The notes beneath the pieces were generated by a model, which was not told the origin of the DNA, did no database searches, and saw only the letters and a list, made by a program, of their open reading frames with translations. Position numbers and translations under genes: made by a program. Shown piece after piece: positions 1-13,209 of a stretch of DNA of 60,000 nt (position 1 is the first letter of the stretch; the number at the start of each line of letters is the position of its first letter). Source of the stretch: Acanthaster planci. Lineage: Eukaryota > Echinodermata > Asteroidea > Valvatida > Acanthasteridae. The stretch is taken from the NCBI RefSeq assembly GCF_001949145.1, contig NW_019091623.1, forward strand, positions 152,889-212,888, read 5' to 3'.

Positions 1-440
1 TGCATATTCAAGTCTTATTTTCTGAATTTGAATATTCATATGCAAAATTCACGAAAAGGAAGGAAGAATTTTCGTTTGTTTTAAATGAGAAATATTGCAG
101 TTTGGAGGCTAGTTTTAAGCAGATTCAAATGAAAAGTGACAGACATCTTCTAACGATTCAAAAAAGGAAATTATTCATTAAAAACTTTAAAATGAATAGA
201 AATTTTCAACAGGACAAGAAGTGCTGTTCATCTCTTAAATCTTGCTAAATCACGGCTGGAAATATCCCTAGACATGAGTAGCTATTTTAGTGATTACAAT
301 ATACAATTGTGTGCGTTACTGTAACTGATTTTGTGTATGGTTTGTTCATCAACAATTGGCTAATTGGCACGACTGAATATTTGGATATTCAATCGAACTG
401 AAGGTCAAATATTCAAATAGTGAATTATTTGAATTGACTC
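1..440. repeat. AATATTC-rich segment, possible DNA-transposon end
   Basis: ATATTCAA-type motifs recur in both orientations near 1-60 and 375-435. Similar short clusters lie inside ANKRD13 introns near 15,960-16,010 and 17,995-18,030. Clustered short inverted motifs of this sort are typical of subterminal regions of hAT-type elements, but I could not define terminal repeats because the segment begins at the window edge. Confidence 0.25.
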
Positions 441-1543
441 AGCTTTAAACTGTTTATATTCCTGTCTTCAAAGCTACTATTTGAAACAGAAGTTTAATTC
501 ATTGGTTTACTCTATTAGTTCCTGTGTGGTTCACTGACATCACTGAATAGCTTCACCAGTTTCACTGACCATTCTGCTACATCAGTTTCAAGCACTAAAA
601 TTGCACGCTTGTTAAATTTCATTGGGTCATTTTTCAAAGTCCTCATAAATGCACTGACAGGATGTAATTCATTTTTTTTCTGGAAGGTTATCCTCTTATA
701 GATTAGGAAGCGATGACTGAGATAAACCTGACTAGACATAGAATGCACTTTAGGCAAGAAAATAACCTCGAAATGAGACTCTGGCTTGAGTTGGGATCAG
801 AGGAAATGCAGAATAACATCTAAAAGGAAATTTTGTGCCGGTTTGTGATTTGATGGTTTGTAAAAAAAAAAAAAAGGTTTTGGCTTTCATTTTATGCTCT
901 CTCAGTCTCTATACTTGTGGCCAACTTGACGGAGTTGCAACGTGTCAACTCCAGCAAATTTACAGAATGAATATTTCACCTCACATTGCAAAATCACATT
1001 TGTGTTCACTTCCCACTGAGTATGAACTGGCTGATAGGGAAAGCATTTGTGAATTTACAACTTATTCATTTTGAATGGGAGTTTTTCACAATGCGGTGTG
1101 TCTCCAATGTCTACCCTCCCAAGACACATTTCCATCTCGTTGCATGCTCAAAAACAAAGTGAAGTTTAGGATTCAACACTTACACATGCGGTAAGTGACA
1201 ACATTGTGGAAGTACCAAATCCAGAATTTAAGCATTCAGACTGTAGATGTGCATTCGGCGTTCAAAATGCCAAGTCAACGTTTTCTAAGAAAATTGTTGA
1301 GAACGTTGATTTAGGCCTACATGTAAAACTCAAAATTGACTCATTAATGCTCTGAACATGGGAATTAATTTTTAAAATGCTAGATTTAACATTTGAAAGT
1401 CTGGATTCCAAAGTGTAGTCAATGACCCAACTAACGTTAGTATTAAAATACCTGGGCCTCACCAGCTTTGATGATGGCCGGACATAAGGTTTGTGTGAGT
1501 TTGCGAGATCATGGCATCCGTTGTTTGAAAAGAAGCTGCGAAA

Positions 1544-1799
1544 TGTGGTCATGAAAGCAATGACAATACGATCATTGATGAGCTGTGTATATGGTCACAA
1601 CAGCAACAGAATCTTGCCATGTTAACCTTTTTGAACAATGCAGTCTGCACTTCCGGCAATTTTAGCCCAACTGTGGTCATGAAAGCAATGACAATACGAT
1701 CATTGATGAGCTGTGTATATGGTCACAACAGCAACAGAATCTTGACATGTTAACCTTTTTGAACAATGCAGTCTGCACTTCCGGCAATTTTAGCCCAAC
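1544..1799. repeat. Tandem duplication of a 128-bp unit
   Basis: Positions 1,544-1,671 and 1,672-1,799 are the same 128-bp sequence head to tail. I see a single substitution (C to A in the CTTG(C/A)CATG segment). The near identity implies a recent duplication, or an assembly artefact. Confidence 0.95.
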
Positions 1800-4700
1800 A
1801 GCAGGAGCACTGTAGCATACAGTAAAAGGAAAACTGCATCTTTAAAGAAAATAAGCGCACAGTTGAAAAGGAAGAGGATGAGAAGTGAAAAGCTCTCCCA
1901 AAGCTAGCTTCACACCAAGTGGAGTGATCTGAAAAGACTAATTTAGCCTGGCTTGGGTCTGAGTCAATATGAGTCTGAGTCAATACCTCACTTATTTGTC
2001 GCTTACAGCTGTGCTAAGTGCGAGTAGGAATAAAGACAGATTACAAGTAAAACCTTGAATAGGGTCATTTTATCACCTATTCCTGGCGTCATGTCACTTC
2101 CCCAATCTTTGAAAACAAAGATCTCGATTGCAAAAATATAAACATGCAACAGAGCCTTGTTTATGTTGGCAGCACAGACTTGAATAAACAGCCAATTGAT
2201 AATCACCAATGCCATCAATAAACAGCCCAATATATTTAGCCAAACAAAACATCCCCTAAAACATCAAAGGGCATGATACATGTGTATATATGTCTGTATA
2301 GTCATTGGACAATGCTCGTTATATCTGGTAGTGGCTGCTAACTCCGCATACTTTTTCGCTGTGGAAGTCATTATGTATAATGGTGCTGATCTTCTGCATT
2401 GGTTCAGTGATGATAACGGCCTCTGGTCAATTCCAATTATTTCTGTTTGTTCAGCCGTTATTAAAATTCCTTGATGGACAGACAACCAGGAGGAATTGGC
2501 CAAGAGGATATCTAATTTATTTGTCTTTTTAGTTTGGCCTAATTGTTTATTTGTGTTTCCAAAAGTTGTTGGTTTGGCTGACTTTGTTTATTTCAAACTT
2601 GCATGGCTCTCATTCACCAATATCTGACTTTGTTTGCTGTCTTTGAGATACACCTGAAGACACAAGCTCGACCTTCACTACAAATGTCCTATTTAACTTA
2701 CACCTTACAAGAGTCCATTCCATCTTTAACCCCTACAAAATGAATTGATCGACATTCATGATTTGCTGTGACATAAGCCAGCCCTCTTACATCTGCTACG
2801 CTAATTTTAACTGCAAAATGAATTTTCACTCTTTCTTCCAGAGTAAAAATTCATTCTCTTTGCACAAAGATTAATTTCCTGCGACTCCATCCCTGCATAA
2901 TTAGACTAATTCAGAGAGAGAACTTTTTTTCCAGTCGAACAGATCGAGACTTCACTCAAGATTCCTGAGAAAAGATGCTTTTTCACAGCATTTACATGGA
3001 GAGTGATTTGTCATTATCAATTATCCAATTCCAATTTTCACTTGGGAGCGAACATAAGATGGTCTTTCCATTTGAGTCCTCAATGTGCATGGCAAACACA
3101 TGTATCTCACTTTTTATAAGAAGGCTTTGTGCCAAAACACAACCTTGAAGACATCCACACTGGAGATTCAAGAACAAACCAGACACAATATGGAGTGGTT
3201 TCTCAGCAGTACTGTATATTTGGAATTAGGGGTGTCCTCAATACCAAAGGACACACAATCTCACCTTGGCACATGCCACAGATTTTCCTAGCTTACCCCC
3301 TACCCCCACACAAACAACCCCAGGCCAGGGGTCCCATGGCCAACCTGGATCATTGTTTGGGTTTACCCTGGGTGGTGTGTGACCTCACAGGCCCAGTGAC
3401 CTCAGGTCTCTCATCATCAGTGACCTCATAAACTCACCTGAACTGATGTAGGCATGTATCATGAAACAGAACACTGCAAAGCTACATGTTTATATCATTT
3501 ATATGCTTTCTGGGCAGCTACAATAAATCAACATAGTTTCTAGAGGTCACTTTTGGATAGTCATGTAATGTGGCTCCCAAGGGAAAGGGTTTTAGTTCCC
3601 AAGGTGATCTAAACAGTGGGGTTATTCCTGAGCAGGTTCCTAAGTATTCTGGCTGTCAGCAATTTTCAAGATTTTTCCAGTGCTCCCAGCGGTTTAGAAT
3701 GGGATCAAATACCAAAGAAACTTCCTCAAAATAGTTCCTGATGTTTTACTATCCTTTCTGAATTTCCTGAGGGAGTCCTTAAATCAGTATTCCAGCACAT
3801 GTATATCCAGAAAGTAATTTTATAAACACTTTCTAAAAGCTCAGGTTGCCTCTTAGAAGTGGCAGACTCGAATATTGGCGAACTCTCAAAGACAAGGAAC
3901 TTGAACTTTTGGATTCAGACAAGAAAACAATCCAGTCAGAGTCCCCTCGGTACTAAGGTATCAAGTTCCTTTTTTAAATGCACGCAGGTATATGACAGAA
4001 GCAAAATATCGAAGAAGACTGATTTTCTTATCTACTTCATGCTTCAACAGCTCCATTTAACAAGACTGTAGGGGTCTTTTGTGGAACCAACTCCTCAGGT
4101 ACCCGTGGTATCATTTTCAGATATGTCCCATCTAGTTTCGACATTTTAAAGACCTTGAAACGTAACCCCCTCTCCAATTTCCTAACTTGGCCGACTTTCT
4201 AGAACTTCTGCCCTGGACCAAGTCTGGAGTACAGCATAGGTGATAATCCCACCAAGACCTGGCCGTCAAGAGCCCCACAAACTGCCAAGCAACGAGCACA
4301 GGTATAGTAGGGTCTCTGGCATGGATGGCATGGTGTGGTGGATGTGTAGCAGTAGGACTTTCACTCCAAATATATCCTTTTAAGTTTCGCTCCCCTACAA
4401 TGTGGCTCAATCAGAATGGGAAATTTAATTTGCTGGTGCATTGCAGAACATCAGGGGAGTGAGTTGGATGGCGGGGGGACAGATACTAGGGGAAATAAGT
4501 CCCTCACTGGTCGGGGGAAATCAAACTGATTTCATCATTACAATTGATACTAACTACCCATTTAAATACATTTGAACCAAAAGGGATGTCCAGTATTTTT
4601 CATACAATGAAAAAGGGTACAAAGTTGCAGAAAAATTGTGCCCAAGAAAAATGAGCTGGAGCTACCCTTTAACCTAGAATTTCAAATGGAAACATTTATA

Positions 4701-7254
4701 CATGTACACTTCAGAGAAAAGCCATGTATGAACTCAGCAAGTAGGCAATGCAGACAGGTGCAGAAAATATTTTGCACACAAGTTTTACGGATCAAAAAGT
4801 TGAAAACTCTGACCTATATTCGCATAGATTCTGACGTACGCTAAAGTGAAAAGTTCAAATTCATTCAAGTGATGAAAAGTTGACCACAAACTCAAAAACA
4901 CAAACCAGCACATCTGCACAAATTTCTGGAAACTCAAAACGATGTTGAATGTGCAACACGGACACTACAAGCTGGTGTTGCCAAGCAACACATCCCATAC
5001 AAAAAGAAGTACACGTTATAAACATTCACAAGACAGAAGCCACATACATGTACATGTAACACTCAAACACTTTAACCATGTGTATAAACTCTTGGCAACT
5101 GTAATCTCCATGTTAGCCTGTGAGCCAGTGCACATTTAAACCAAATATTGACCAAACCCAGATCTCAAACTTTACAATCAGCTCTGTACTCAACGAATAA
5201 TAGGCCCCACTACTCTGATACCTGGGAACAAGGATCTCCAATACTCTGACAACACTGGAAAAGCTGGACAGTATATCATATTGTGTACATTGCGGCTTTA
5301 CCTAAGGATAGGGCTGGCTATGGGGAGTTAGTACAAATATTGAAATGTTATACCACCTTTATCAGGAATTTCTCAGAAGGTTTTTAATGCGTGCAGACAA
5401 CTGAAGAGAACAGAGAACAGACGGATATGAAGCCATGAATTGATGGTATTTACTCTGATTCCATTTGCACAAAAATGGTGCTACGTCCTCTAATTTAGTC
5501 CAGATCTAATTTTCATATCAGCTCAGCTCCTGAAGTTGCATTGTCACTGACTGTAATATTAGTGCTCACAATGTACATACAGTAGGTGTCAAAAATGTCT
5601 ACTTATGTTGATCATTATATTTTAAGTGATACAATGTACAATATTGGAAAGCATTTTTATTACGTTAATACCTATTACTCCAAATAAACATTGCCCAATC
5701 AAGCAACAACACAAACTCTCCTTAATTAACAATTAATGCCTCATAGCTGGGGCCTGTTAAGCCTGGACAAACAAGGGAGGGGGGTGTTGACTCAATCCTA
5801 TTTCTGTGTGTGCATGGACAGTAGGTGTATTAAAGCATTGGTTACATTCCAGTGGACAGCTATGTTTGGCTTATGTCCAGAAAATTAAACTGTGGGGGGG
5901 GGAAGGTTGAACTTTGACCCAACAAACTGTCAGAGCTTGACCTGTAACTGGCCAGGCACAACAGCTGACAGGTTCACCTCTTCAACAATCCGGGCCAGAG
6001 GGCTGCTTGGAAGTTGGAATGGGTGTGTTTTGCTTCGCCTGCACATAAAACTTAAGATATCCAAAGTCTATGAATGTACAATGTACACGTATAATGTTGA
6101 CCACAAAGGCGATCGGCTGTTATACTGAACTCATATCCACCCAGGTCTTTAAAAACACCAATAGGTTTTGGAGGATTCTGAAGTATTATGGAAGGCAGTA
6201 ACTATTACTTTACAGGTGTACCCGACTCTGACCACCCTTTAAAACATTGGGCACAAAGAATGCGCTACATGTAAATGTACCAGGTTTCTGTGAAAGTACA
6301 TAGATAGCATTGCGGGATCCAGAAATGTCTTAGCAATACAACTAGCTACAAATTAATCCTGGACAAAATTGTTGGGACACTCGGCGATAGCCATCCGCTC
6401 TCCAGCCCCCCTTCTCCCACTCCCCCTCCCTCCAGCCCCAGTGGTCCATGTCGGCACGTCCAGCCGGAGTGCAGAGTGGGTGCATAGACCCAACATTGAA
6501 AGGGGGTCGGGGGGGGGGGGAGATTGGAGGCAAAACGAGATGTGTCCAGGATTGTAGCTCATGTGCCTTTTGGCTACCCGATAGCCCGTTCCAGAGTTCC
6601 AGACTTCCTACTTAGTGAATAATTATATAAATATTCAAATGCGTGGAAAAGCATGAAACTGCAGTGAACTGGACTCCCCATTCTGCAGCTGTCAATCCCC
6701 TTCACTGAGTGGGCATTCAAAGGAAGCTCAGAGGAAAGCCGACTCACACCACGAAACCAGAGTTCTCACAGAAGCTAAGTGAGGTTGGATTACACTCGCA
6801 TGTGTGCCTTTACATCTTAGTACAAATGATGTGGGCTTCTGTTGGTTTGAAATTCACTTGTGGCAAATGAATAAAACATTCTGTAAGGTATTTGCTCCAC
6901 ACCTTTTTTAATGTATAAATGTTTGCCAATGCAGTTCCAACTGTACTTGAAATTACAAGACAGCTAAAATTAAAATCTTTTCACCAAGTATCGCAATAAT
7001 TCAAGAGGAAACATACACAGCTGGTTGATACGGCCCAAAGCTTCCGACAAAGAACTAAGTTTTGGGCAAAAACACATTAAAAAGTCATTCCTGCTGAGAT
7101 TCCTTAATCCTACCATCCACAAAATCTGAAACTAGAAGAACCCTTTTCTTCCTGGATCTCCAAGGATGGAGAGTTCTTGAAAAAGTCAAATGAGGCTTCC
7201 ACTTTTTCAGCACAATATAGCTCTAGATCACCGACGTCAATGTTTACCTTTGGC

Positions 7255-7270
7255 CACACACACACACACA
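7255..7270. repeat. (CA)n microsatellite
   Basis: About eight uninterrupted CA dinucleotides. Confidence 0.9.
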
Positions 7271-10200
7271 TGTACGAACAAGAAAAACCCTTGAAAAGGG
7301 ATTTATTTCCTCGCAATCCACATCAAACCTCCTCAAATGTTTTCACTGATGCAAACTGTTTTGGCAGAGTAGTCATAGGAATGAATTTCACTCGGTCTTT
7401 CTTCTTCTTTAATCAAGTACTAGTCACGCGCTGCATACAAGTGTGCATGTATGTCATCTCAATTCGATAGTCCAAATTTCCTCCTCTGAGAAACAGGAAT
7501 TTGATTCAATTTCAACTATAAAGAATACTGGGATCAGTTCCACTCTTTTGCCCCATTTGATCCACCGGACGACAATGACTCAATGCTACAATGAATTGTA
7601 TTTGCAATGTTACCAACACAGCTTTAGAGAGCTCAATGACACGCTTGGCCATCTGGAACAAATCACGTCATTGTTGGACAACAGGGCACAGCTTTCAGGG
7701 GACTGCAAATCACGGCCTTTGTTGACTCTCCGATTGTAATCCGCAACCCAAAGGTGAGTACACTTGCCAAGGACAAGTCACCTATTTTGTCAATCACTGT
7801 CTATCAGAAAGACGGAATACTAGAACTATAGGTTATCCTCTGTGTTTGGTAAAAGAGGAAGCCGCCAATTTTCATTTTTATACGTCTTTTTTCACGGTGG
7901 ATTTTGCTGTTTTCTTTTTCAGTACCTTACATGACCGAACAAGTCAATGTCAGGATGCAGGCATGTGTATTTAGCGCAATCACCTAAAATTAAACGACAA
8001 ATTTTCTATTGTACAATGGAGCCACAAAGCTAGTTCGGACACGATGCTCGTCCAAAACGAGTTTAGTTCACTTTTTAAACAACGTTTCTATAATTCTTCA
8101 ACTCAAATGAAAGTTCCTCGACAGCAACATATCTCAAATGTTTTGCATAAAGCAAAAATATGAGATTTACAGACAAGCACTACCCCCCTCTTTAGTTTCC
8201 CCGGCAAACTTTGCTCTGGGAGTCTTGGGTATAACAGAAATACAAGCCTTTGAAAAAAAGTGAAAAATCAGTCCAATCAGACCCTGAAAATGTGCCCTCC
8301 AATTCAGAGTGTAAGCTGGGGGAATTTGCTGTTATTACTATTAGAGTTTGCACTGTGGTTCTTTCCCTCGACATAAGTTCAGGTGCTGCAGTCAATCACG
8401 TCGTTTGTGATGAACTTTGCCTTTAACCTTTCCCCAGGAATGTTCATTATAAACCGGTCGGAAGATTTCAAACAACACTGGAAGCCTCACATGTCTGCCG
8501 AGTAATATTCCACAACATTCAGAAACGTGTGCCTATCTGTTGAAAAGGATACTTCCAACACCTACTACTTACTCTTACAAGCGGTACTGAAATTAGATTC
8601 ATATACCAGTAGCACGTACTCAGTTATGTATTTAAATTCAAATTATCATACACCAAAGTTCTGAAAAAAGACCTAAAACTTGTTTTTGTGAGCAGCTGTA
8701 TGAAAATTCAAATCCAGTGAAAAAAATTGTTGGGCCTAAATTGTACCCCTTAAATCAATTTCAGGCTGGTTGAAATTGAAAGATATCAACACTTGCATAC
8801 ACATACATGTAAATTATGCATTCATGTAGGCAGCACATGCTCTCTGGGATATTGAACTGCCGTGCATGCATAATGTATGAAGTTTGTTTCAGCACTACGG
8901 CGACAGTCTGCCAAATATGCGGACGTGATATTTTTGGTCTCCGCTTTTGAACCAGGTCCAAACATTCCCAGAATATACGCGACGACAGCATCTGTTCTTT
9001 GAACTGAATGAAAAAAAAAAGCCTGCTATTTTTACGGCAGTAATTCGCAACACTTTGACTAAACGTGGGCCTACCGAGAAAAACTGGTCTTAAAAACTCG
9101 CCTTCAACAATTCTGGCACAGTGTAGACAGGCCCAGCTTACAGTTCCACAAGAATTTGTATCTTCCTCTAAGTCTCCAGCTTGTCCTGACTGAGTCACAA
9201 CCAGTAATGGTGTGAAAAGCCTCCACGATTAGTGATCAATTGCAGCCTCCAGGCCAACGCATACATAACAAAGTTAGGCACTGGGTGAAATCAAATAATC
9301 TCATTACTGATACTTAGTATGGGACAGTGGTTTAAACACTAACTACAGTGGCCTACAACATACACAAAGCCTCTATGTACTGTACAGATATTTCAAGCTC
9401 AATGGGTTATGCCTTCAATTAGACTGCACATCCCAATTTCTAATCACAGTCAAGACGCCCAATATCGGAAGCTGCATTATTTTTCATTCTTGAATGAAAT
9501 ATATTGCACAAGTAAATACTGTACGGTCAGCCTATTAATCACTGGGGATGAAAACCTCCCAAAAGATGAAATTCAGGAGTCATTAGAGTCGTTACGATTA
9601 AATTTGGAAACTGTCTACATACATGTACATGTAGATGTATATCAAATGATGCTTTGCCAGTTGGAGATGGCACACAATAAATCCATGTTTTTGGTGTGAG
9701 CACCAATTTTGGTTTATTTATCAAATCTTTGGCTTGTCCTGAATCCTCTTACATGCAAAGACAGATCTTTTATTGTAATTCTTCTAGGATTTGAATTCTA
9801 ATGAGTGCAGCCAGCGAGGTGTCAAGATATCACTAAGTTGTCAAGGCTGAAGGGCTTTACTCCTGTGAAAGAACTTTCACAGATGACAGCTTCTGCAGCG
9901 ACTCATCCCGAAGTGAGATGCAGCAAGGCGTGTCACCTGATCATCCGCTCAACGCACCGACTGAAGAGGGAGCTAGTCAGACCAGATGTCACTCCCTCTT
10001 CAGGAGACGGTCACCCCCTTCCCCCGTCCCTGCACTAAAGCCTCATTCTTCACAATGGTCGATACCTCACCCAGAGAGGAAATGCCGCAAGGACGTTATC
10101 ACAATATGAGATAAGACAGGGGAGAACTGAGTAGGTATCTGTCTGGGTGCTCCATGTGGGTCTTTCAAGACCAGATCATTCATTAACTCTAACCCCCAGG

Positions 10201-12529
10201 GTGTACTAGTTACATGTAAAATCATATTAAAATCAGAGGATTGTTAGGGCATTCTTGCTATAAGTTGTCACATGTACATTTAACAACCTTCCTGAAGCCT
10301 CTAAATTCCCCATGACTGCAAAAAAAACCAAGGGCACATTCTTATATTCTTTCAGGATTCCAGGGCCACCTAGCCTACAGTGAACAGAGGCTAGGCTACA
10401 CCTTCCCCAATCCCACCAAATCTTTCCAATCCTGATGGATTTTGCAGGATCTGGGAAGGCCGGGGTTGAAGGATTCTGCAGAATGCAGCTCTGGATCACT
10501 CATTGTCCCAGGCAGCATCCTGGCATTCGGGGGGGGGGGCAATTGAGCCCCCTCCTTCCTAAACATGTTACCATTGTTTTACTAATTGAAATGCCAATAT
10601 TTTATTAAAATAGAATACTGCAGTACCTTCCTTACCAATGAAAAAAGTGTTTCGGGGGAAAACACACTTTGAACCCCCACCCATGGGAAGGCTTGCAAAA
10701 GTTAATCTGCATGATTGACTCGAGCTATGGAGTCTTAGCATGAATGCCGATGAAGATGATACATGTAATAACAATGGAGATGTGGATGTACGACGGCCTT
10801 GTGGCTATTCAGCTTTGCCTGTCCGTCAATCCATCACTTGATGAATGTATCTATCCAAAATTAAACTCACCAAATTGTCCAGAACTGCACATGTTTGATC
10901 TAACAAAAGTAACAGAGCCGGTGTGAAATAAATTTCATCCTCAACATCAAAATGTGATACGTGAAAAGTTGTGAAAAAAGCTGCACATTTTAACAGCAAT
11001 AATTCTTTCTTTTAGAACAAAGTACATGTATCATTACAAAGAGGACTTCGGAGAAATGAAATACGTGAAAAAGAAATCAGTTTAACGATTTTGAATGAGT
11101 TGAACGTTTCTCAATACACTCTCAACAAGATTACTTACTCTATGGGTTTATTTACCCAAGATCTTGCACTGTAAACTGAACATCAACCCCGTATTGACGA
11201 AACAGACATGACCAACACACTTCACAGTTTACTTTCTGGGTAAAATATTAGGAAAGGGTTGGGGAGGTTTATTTCTCAAAATAAACAACATTCCCATCCT
11301 ATAATCATAAATGTCCCTGGCCTACGGTTTCAACTTTAGAGCAACACTGCACCTTTAAATTCAGCATTAAGCTCAGCAGTGATCCACATGTAATTGGTTG
11401 CCTTGGATACATGACCTTGCTGCCCTGAAAGAGGGTCAAAGTTTAAATCAACCATGGTAAAAAAAAAAAAAAGTGCCCCAGTTAGATTGGTAATATGAGT
11501 TGAAACACAGATTCAACACAATAACTGCATGAACACATAAGAGCATAGTATGTGAGCATGAACAAATGCTGGTCATATTTGTTGATCTGTCCTGAGGGCT
11601 CATGGCCCCCCAAAAACCACCAGGATGCTCCCCTGTTTGGAGAACTCTAAAGGCAAGGCTTCTTAGTGTAGGTTCTCAATGGTTCTGCAACCTGCCAAGT
11701 AGGTTCTTTTTAAGGTAACCCCCAAGGCTCCTTCTGCACAAAATGTCCTCCATGTGTAACTTCAATGGCTGCACTGCCTACAAAGTGGCCACTGAACTAC
11801 GAAGGTACACTGTCGGCCTGGCTGGATTTTGTAGTTTGTGTCAGACTAAAAGCATTAATGGATAGAGTGCATTTGTGTTGAATGGATACTATGAGAAGGT
11901 GTGCTCTATGGGTGCCAGGTACTTTTGTATACATGATTCTACTCTGAAGGAGCGACTTGGCAGCCGCTGTACACGGTATGGTGAATGTGATTCTCAGCCC
12001 CAGGCCTGGGGCCCATATAGTTTTCACTGCTAATTCAACTACACCAACTGATTTCTTTTACATTTAAAGTACATGTACTTTACAACGTGACTCTCAGATC
12101 AGCAGAGATGTCAGGGGGTTTCCTGGAAACACACGTCTGGAAATACATACTTTGGTAAATTGCCTTCAGTTTCAACCTCATGCACTTCAGCAGTTTAGCA
12201 AAATGTAATTTGCAAAAATCTTGTATTTCCGGACCGAGTAAATTAAGAACACTTACACTCAACATCAAACACTAGTTACATCAACATCTTACAAAGCAAA
12301 GGAAATACACAAAAAATGAACTATGAATACATCATAGTTAAACTATGCATAGCTAAAGTTAAACTTTTGCACCTTACAAGATGTACGTGTAATTAAGGTA
12401 CAGGTAATCAGGTAATGAGGCAAGTTAGGCAAAAATATGTTAAATAGCTCCGTGACAAAACTGAATTTCACTCAACAGCAGGAAAGAACGTTGCATCCCG
12501 CCTCCAATTTTTAATCAGTTATGATTTTG

Positions 12530-12860
12530 TTACACCCCAACTACAGCATCAGTCCCAACTATAGTTGGGCCCGTCCTAACTATAGTGCTATAGTTGGGCC
12601 GGCCCAACTACAGCACAGAGGCCCAGTGTGCATGCGTCCAGTACGTAGGCCCCTCCAGGATGTGTCCAGCATGTGCCAAAGTCATATTGTTCACAATGTC
12701 ATGTCATAGATGAAGTGCAATATTTTAGATGAACTGTGTCAAGTGTGAGATGCATAAACTTGGATAAGGTTGAGAAATTTTCTACAGAAAGTGGTCAACA
12801 ATAGTGGGGCCAGCCCAACTGCAGCACTATAGTTGGGACAGATGCTATAGTTGGGGCGTA
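12530..12860. repeat. Cluster of palindromic CCCAACTATAG / CTATAGTTGGG motifs
   Basis: At 12,554-12,569 there is a perfect 16-bp palindrome, CCCAACTATAGTTGGG. Related forward and inverted copies follow to about 12,612 and reappear at 12,806-12,858. At least eight half-sites of the CCCAACTA(T/C)AG type are present. The layout resembles foldback or subterminal inverted repeats of a short DNA transposon, but the boundaries are unclear. Confidence 0.6.
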
Positions 12861-13164
12861 ACAATTTCAATGAAGCTCAGTCGCTGGTAAGTTGTTGAAA
12901 TGACATAATGTGGAGCTGGAAAGTACTTCAGATTTCTTAGAAAATACTTCAAAATGCGCTAAGTCTCCAAAGACTTTTGGACACAATCATGGAAGTGGAG
13001 TCAGGATGCTGCAGTCTTTCCATCATAACAACCGATGTTGGTGTTGATAATATCCCATCACATTTACGCTATTTTTTGTTAACTTGACGGACTCAGGTCT
13101 GACAAACCATGGACAAACGTAAAAACCACTTTGCAGAGAGGTGACTGCATTCACCTCCACTTAC

Positions 13165-13209
13165 CATCTTTCTCAGCCCTTCCTCGCCGACTTCAATCAA
13201 AGCAGTCAT
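13165..13209 (-). CDS. Candidate first coding exon of an unidentified minus-strand gene
   Basis: On the minus strand an ATG at 13,209 with A at -3 opens a 15-codon frame, MTALIEVGEEGLRKM, that ends exactly at a consensus donor, ATG|GTAAGT. I do not recognise the protein and could not find a matching downstream exon in 1-13,000. If real, this gene would be divergent from ANKRD13 with about 2 kb between start codons. It could also be chance. Confidence 0.25.

Larger units (their letters stand above)
1..13164. other. Large region without recognisable coding exons
   Basis: I see no conserved protein motif on either strand. The longest open frames (for example 145 codons on the minus strand at 8,761-9,198) read through AT-rich DNA and show no family signature or splice context. 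The stretch holds repeats listed separately (128-bp tandem duplication, CA repeat, palindromic CTATAG cluster) and G-runs near 5,893, 6,509, 10,530. It may be intergenic, or introns and 3'UTR of a minus-strand gene whose first exon could be at 13,165-13,209. Confidence 0.5.

Noticed and set aside
8761-9198. 145-codon open frame on the minus strand
   Set aside because: There is no recognisable domain, the composition is like its AT-rich surroundings, it includes poly-A-encoded runs, and no splice or conservation signal supports it.
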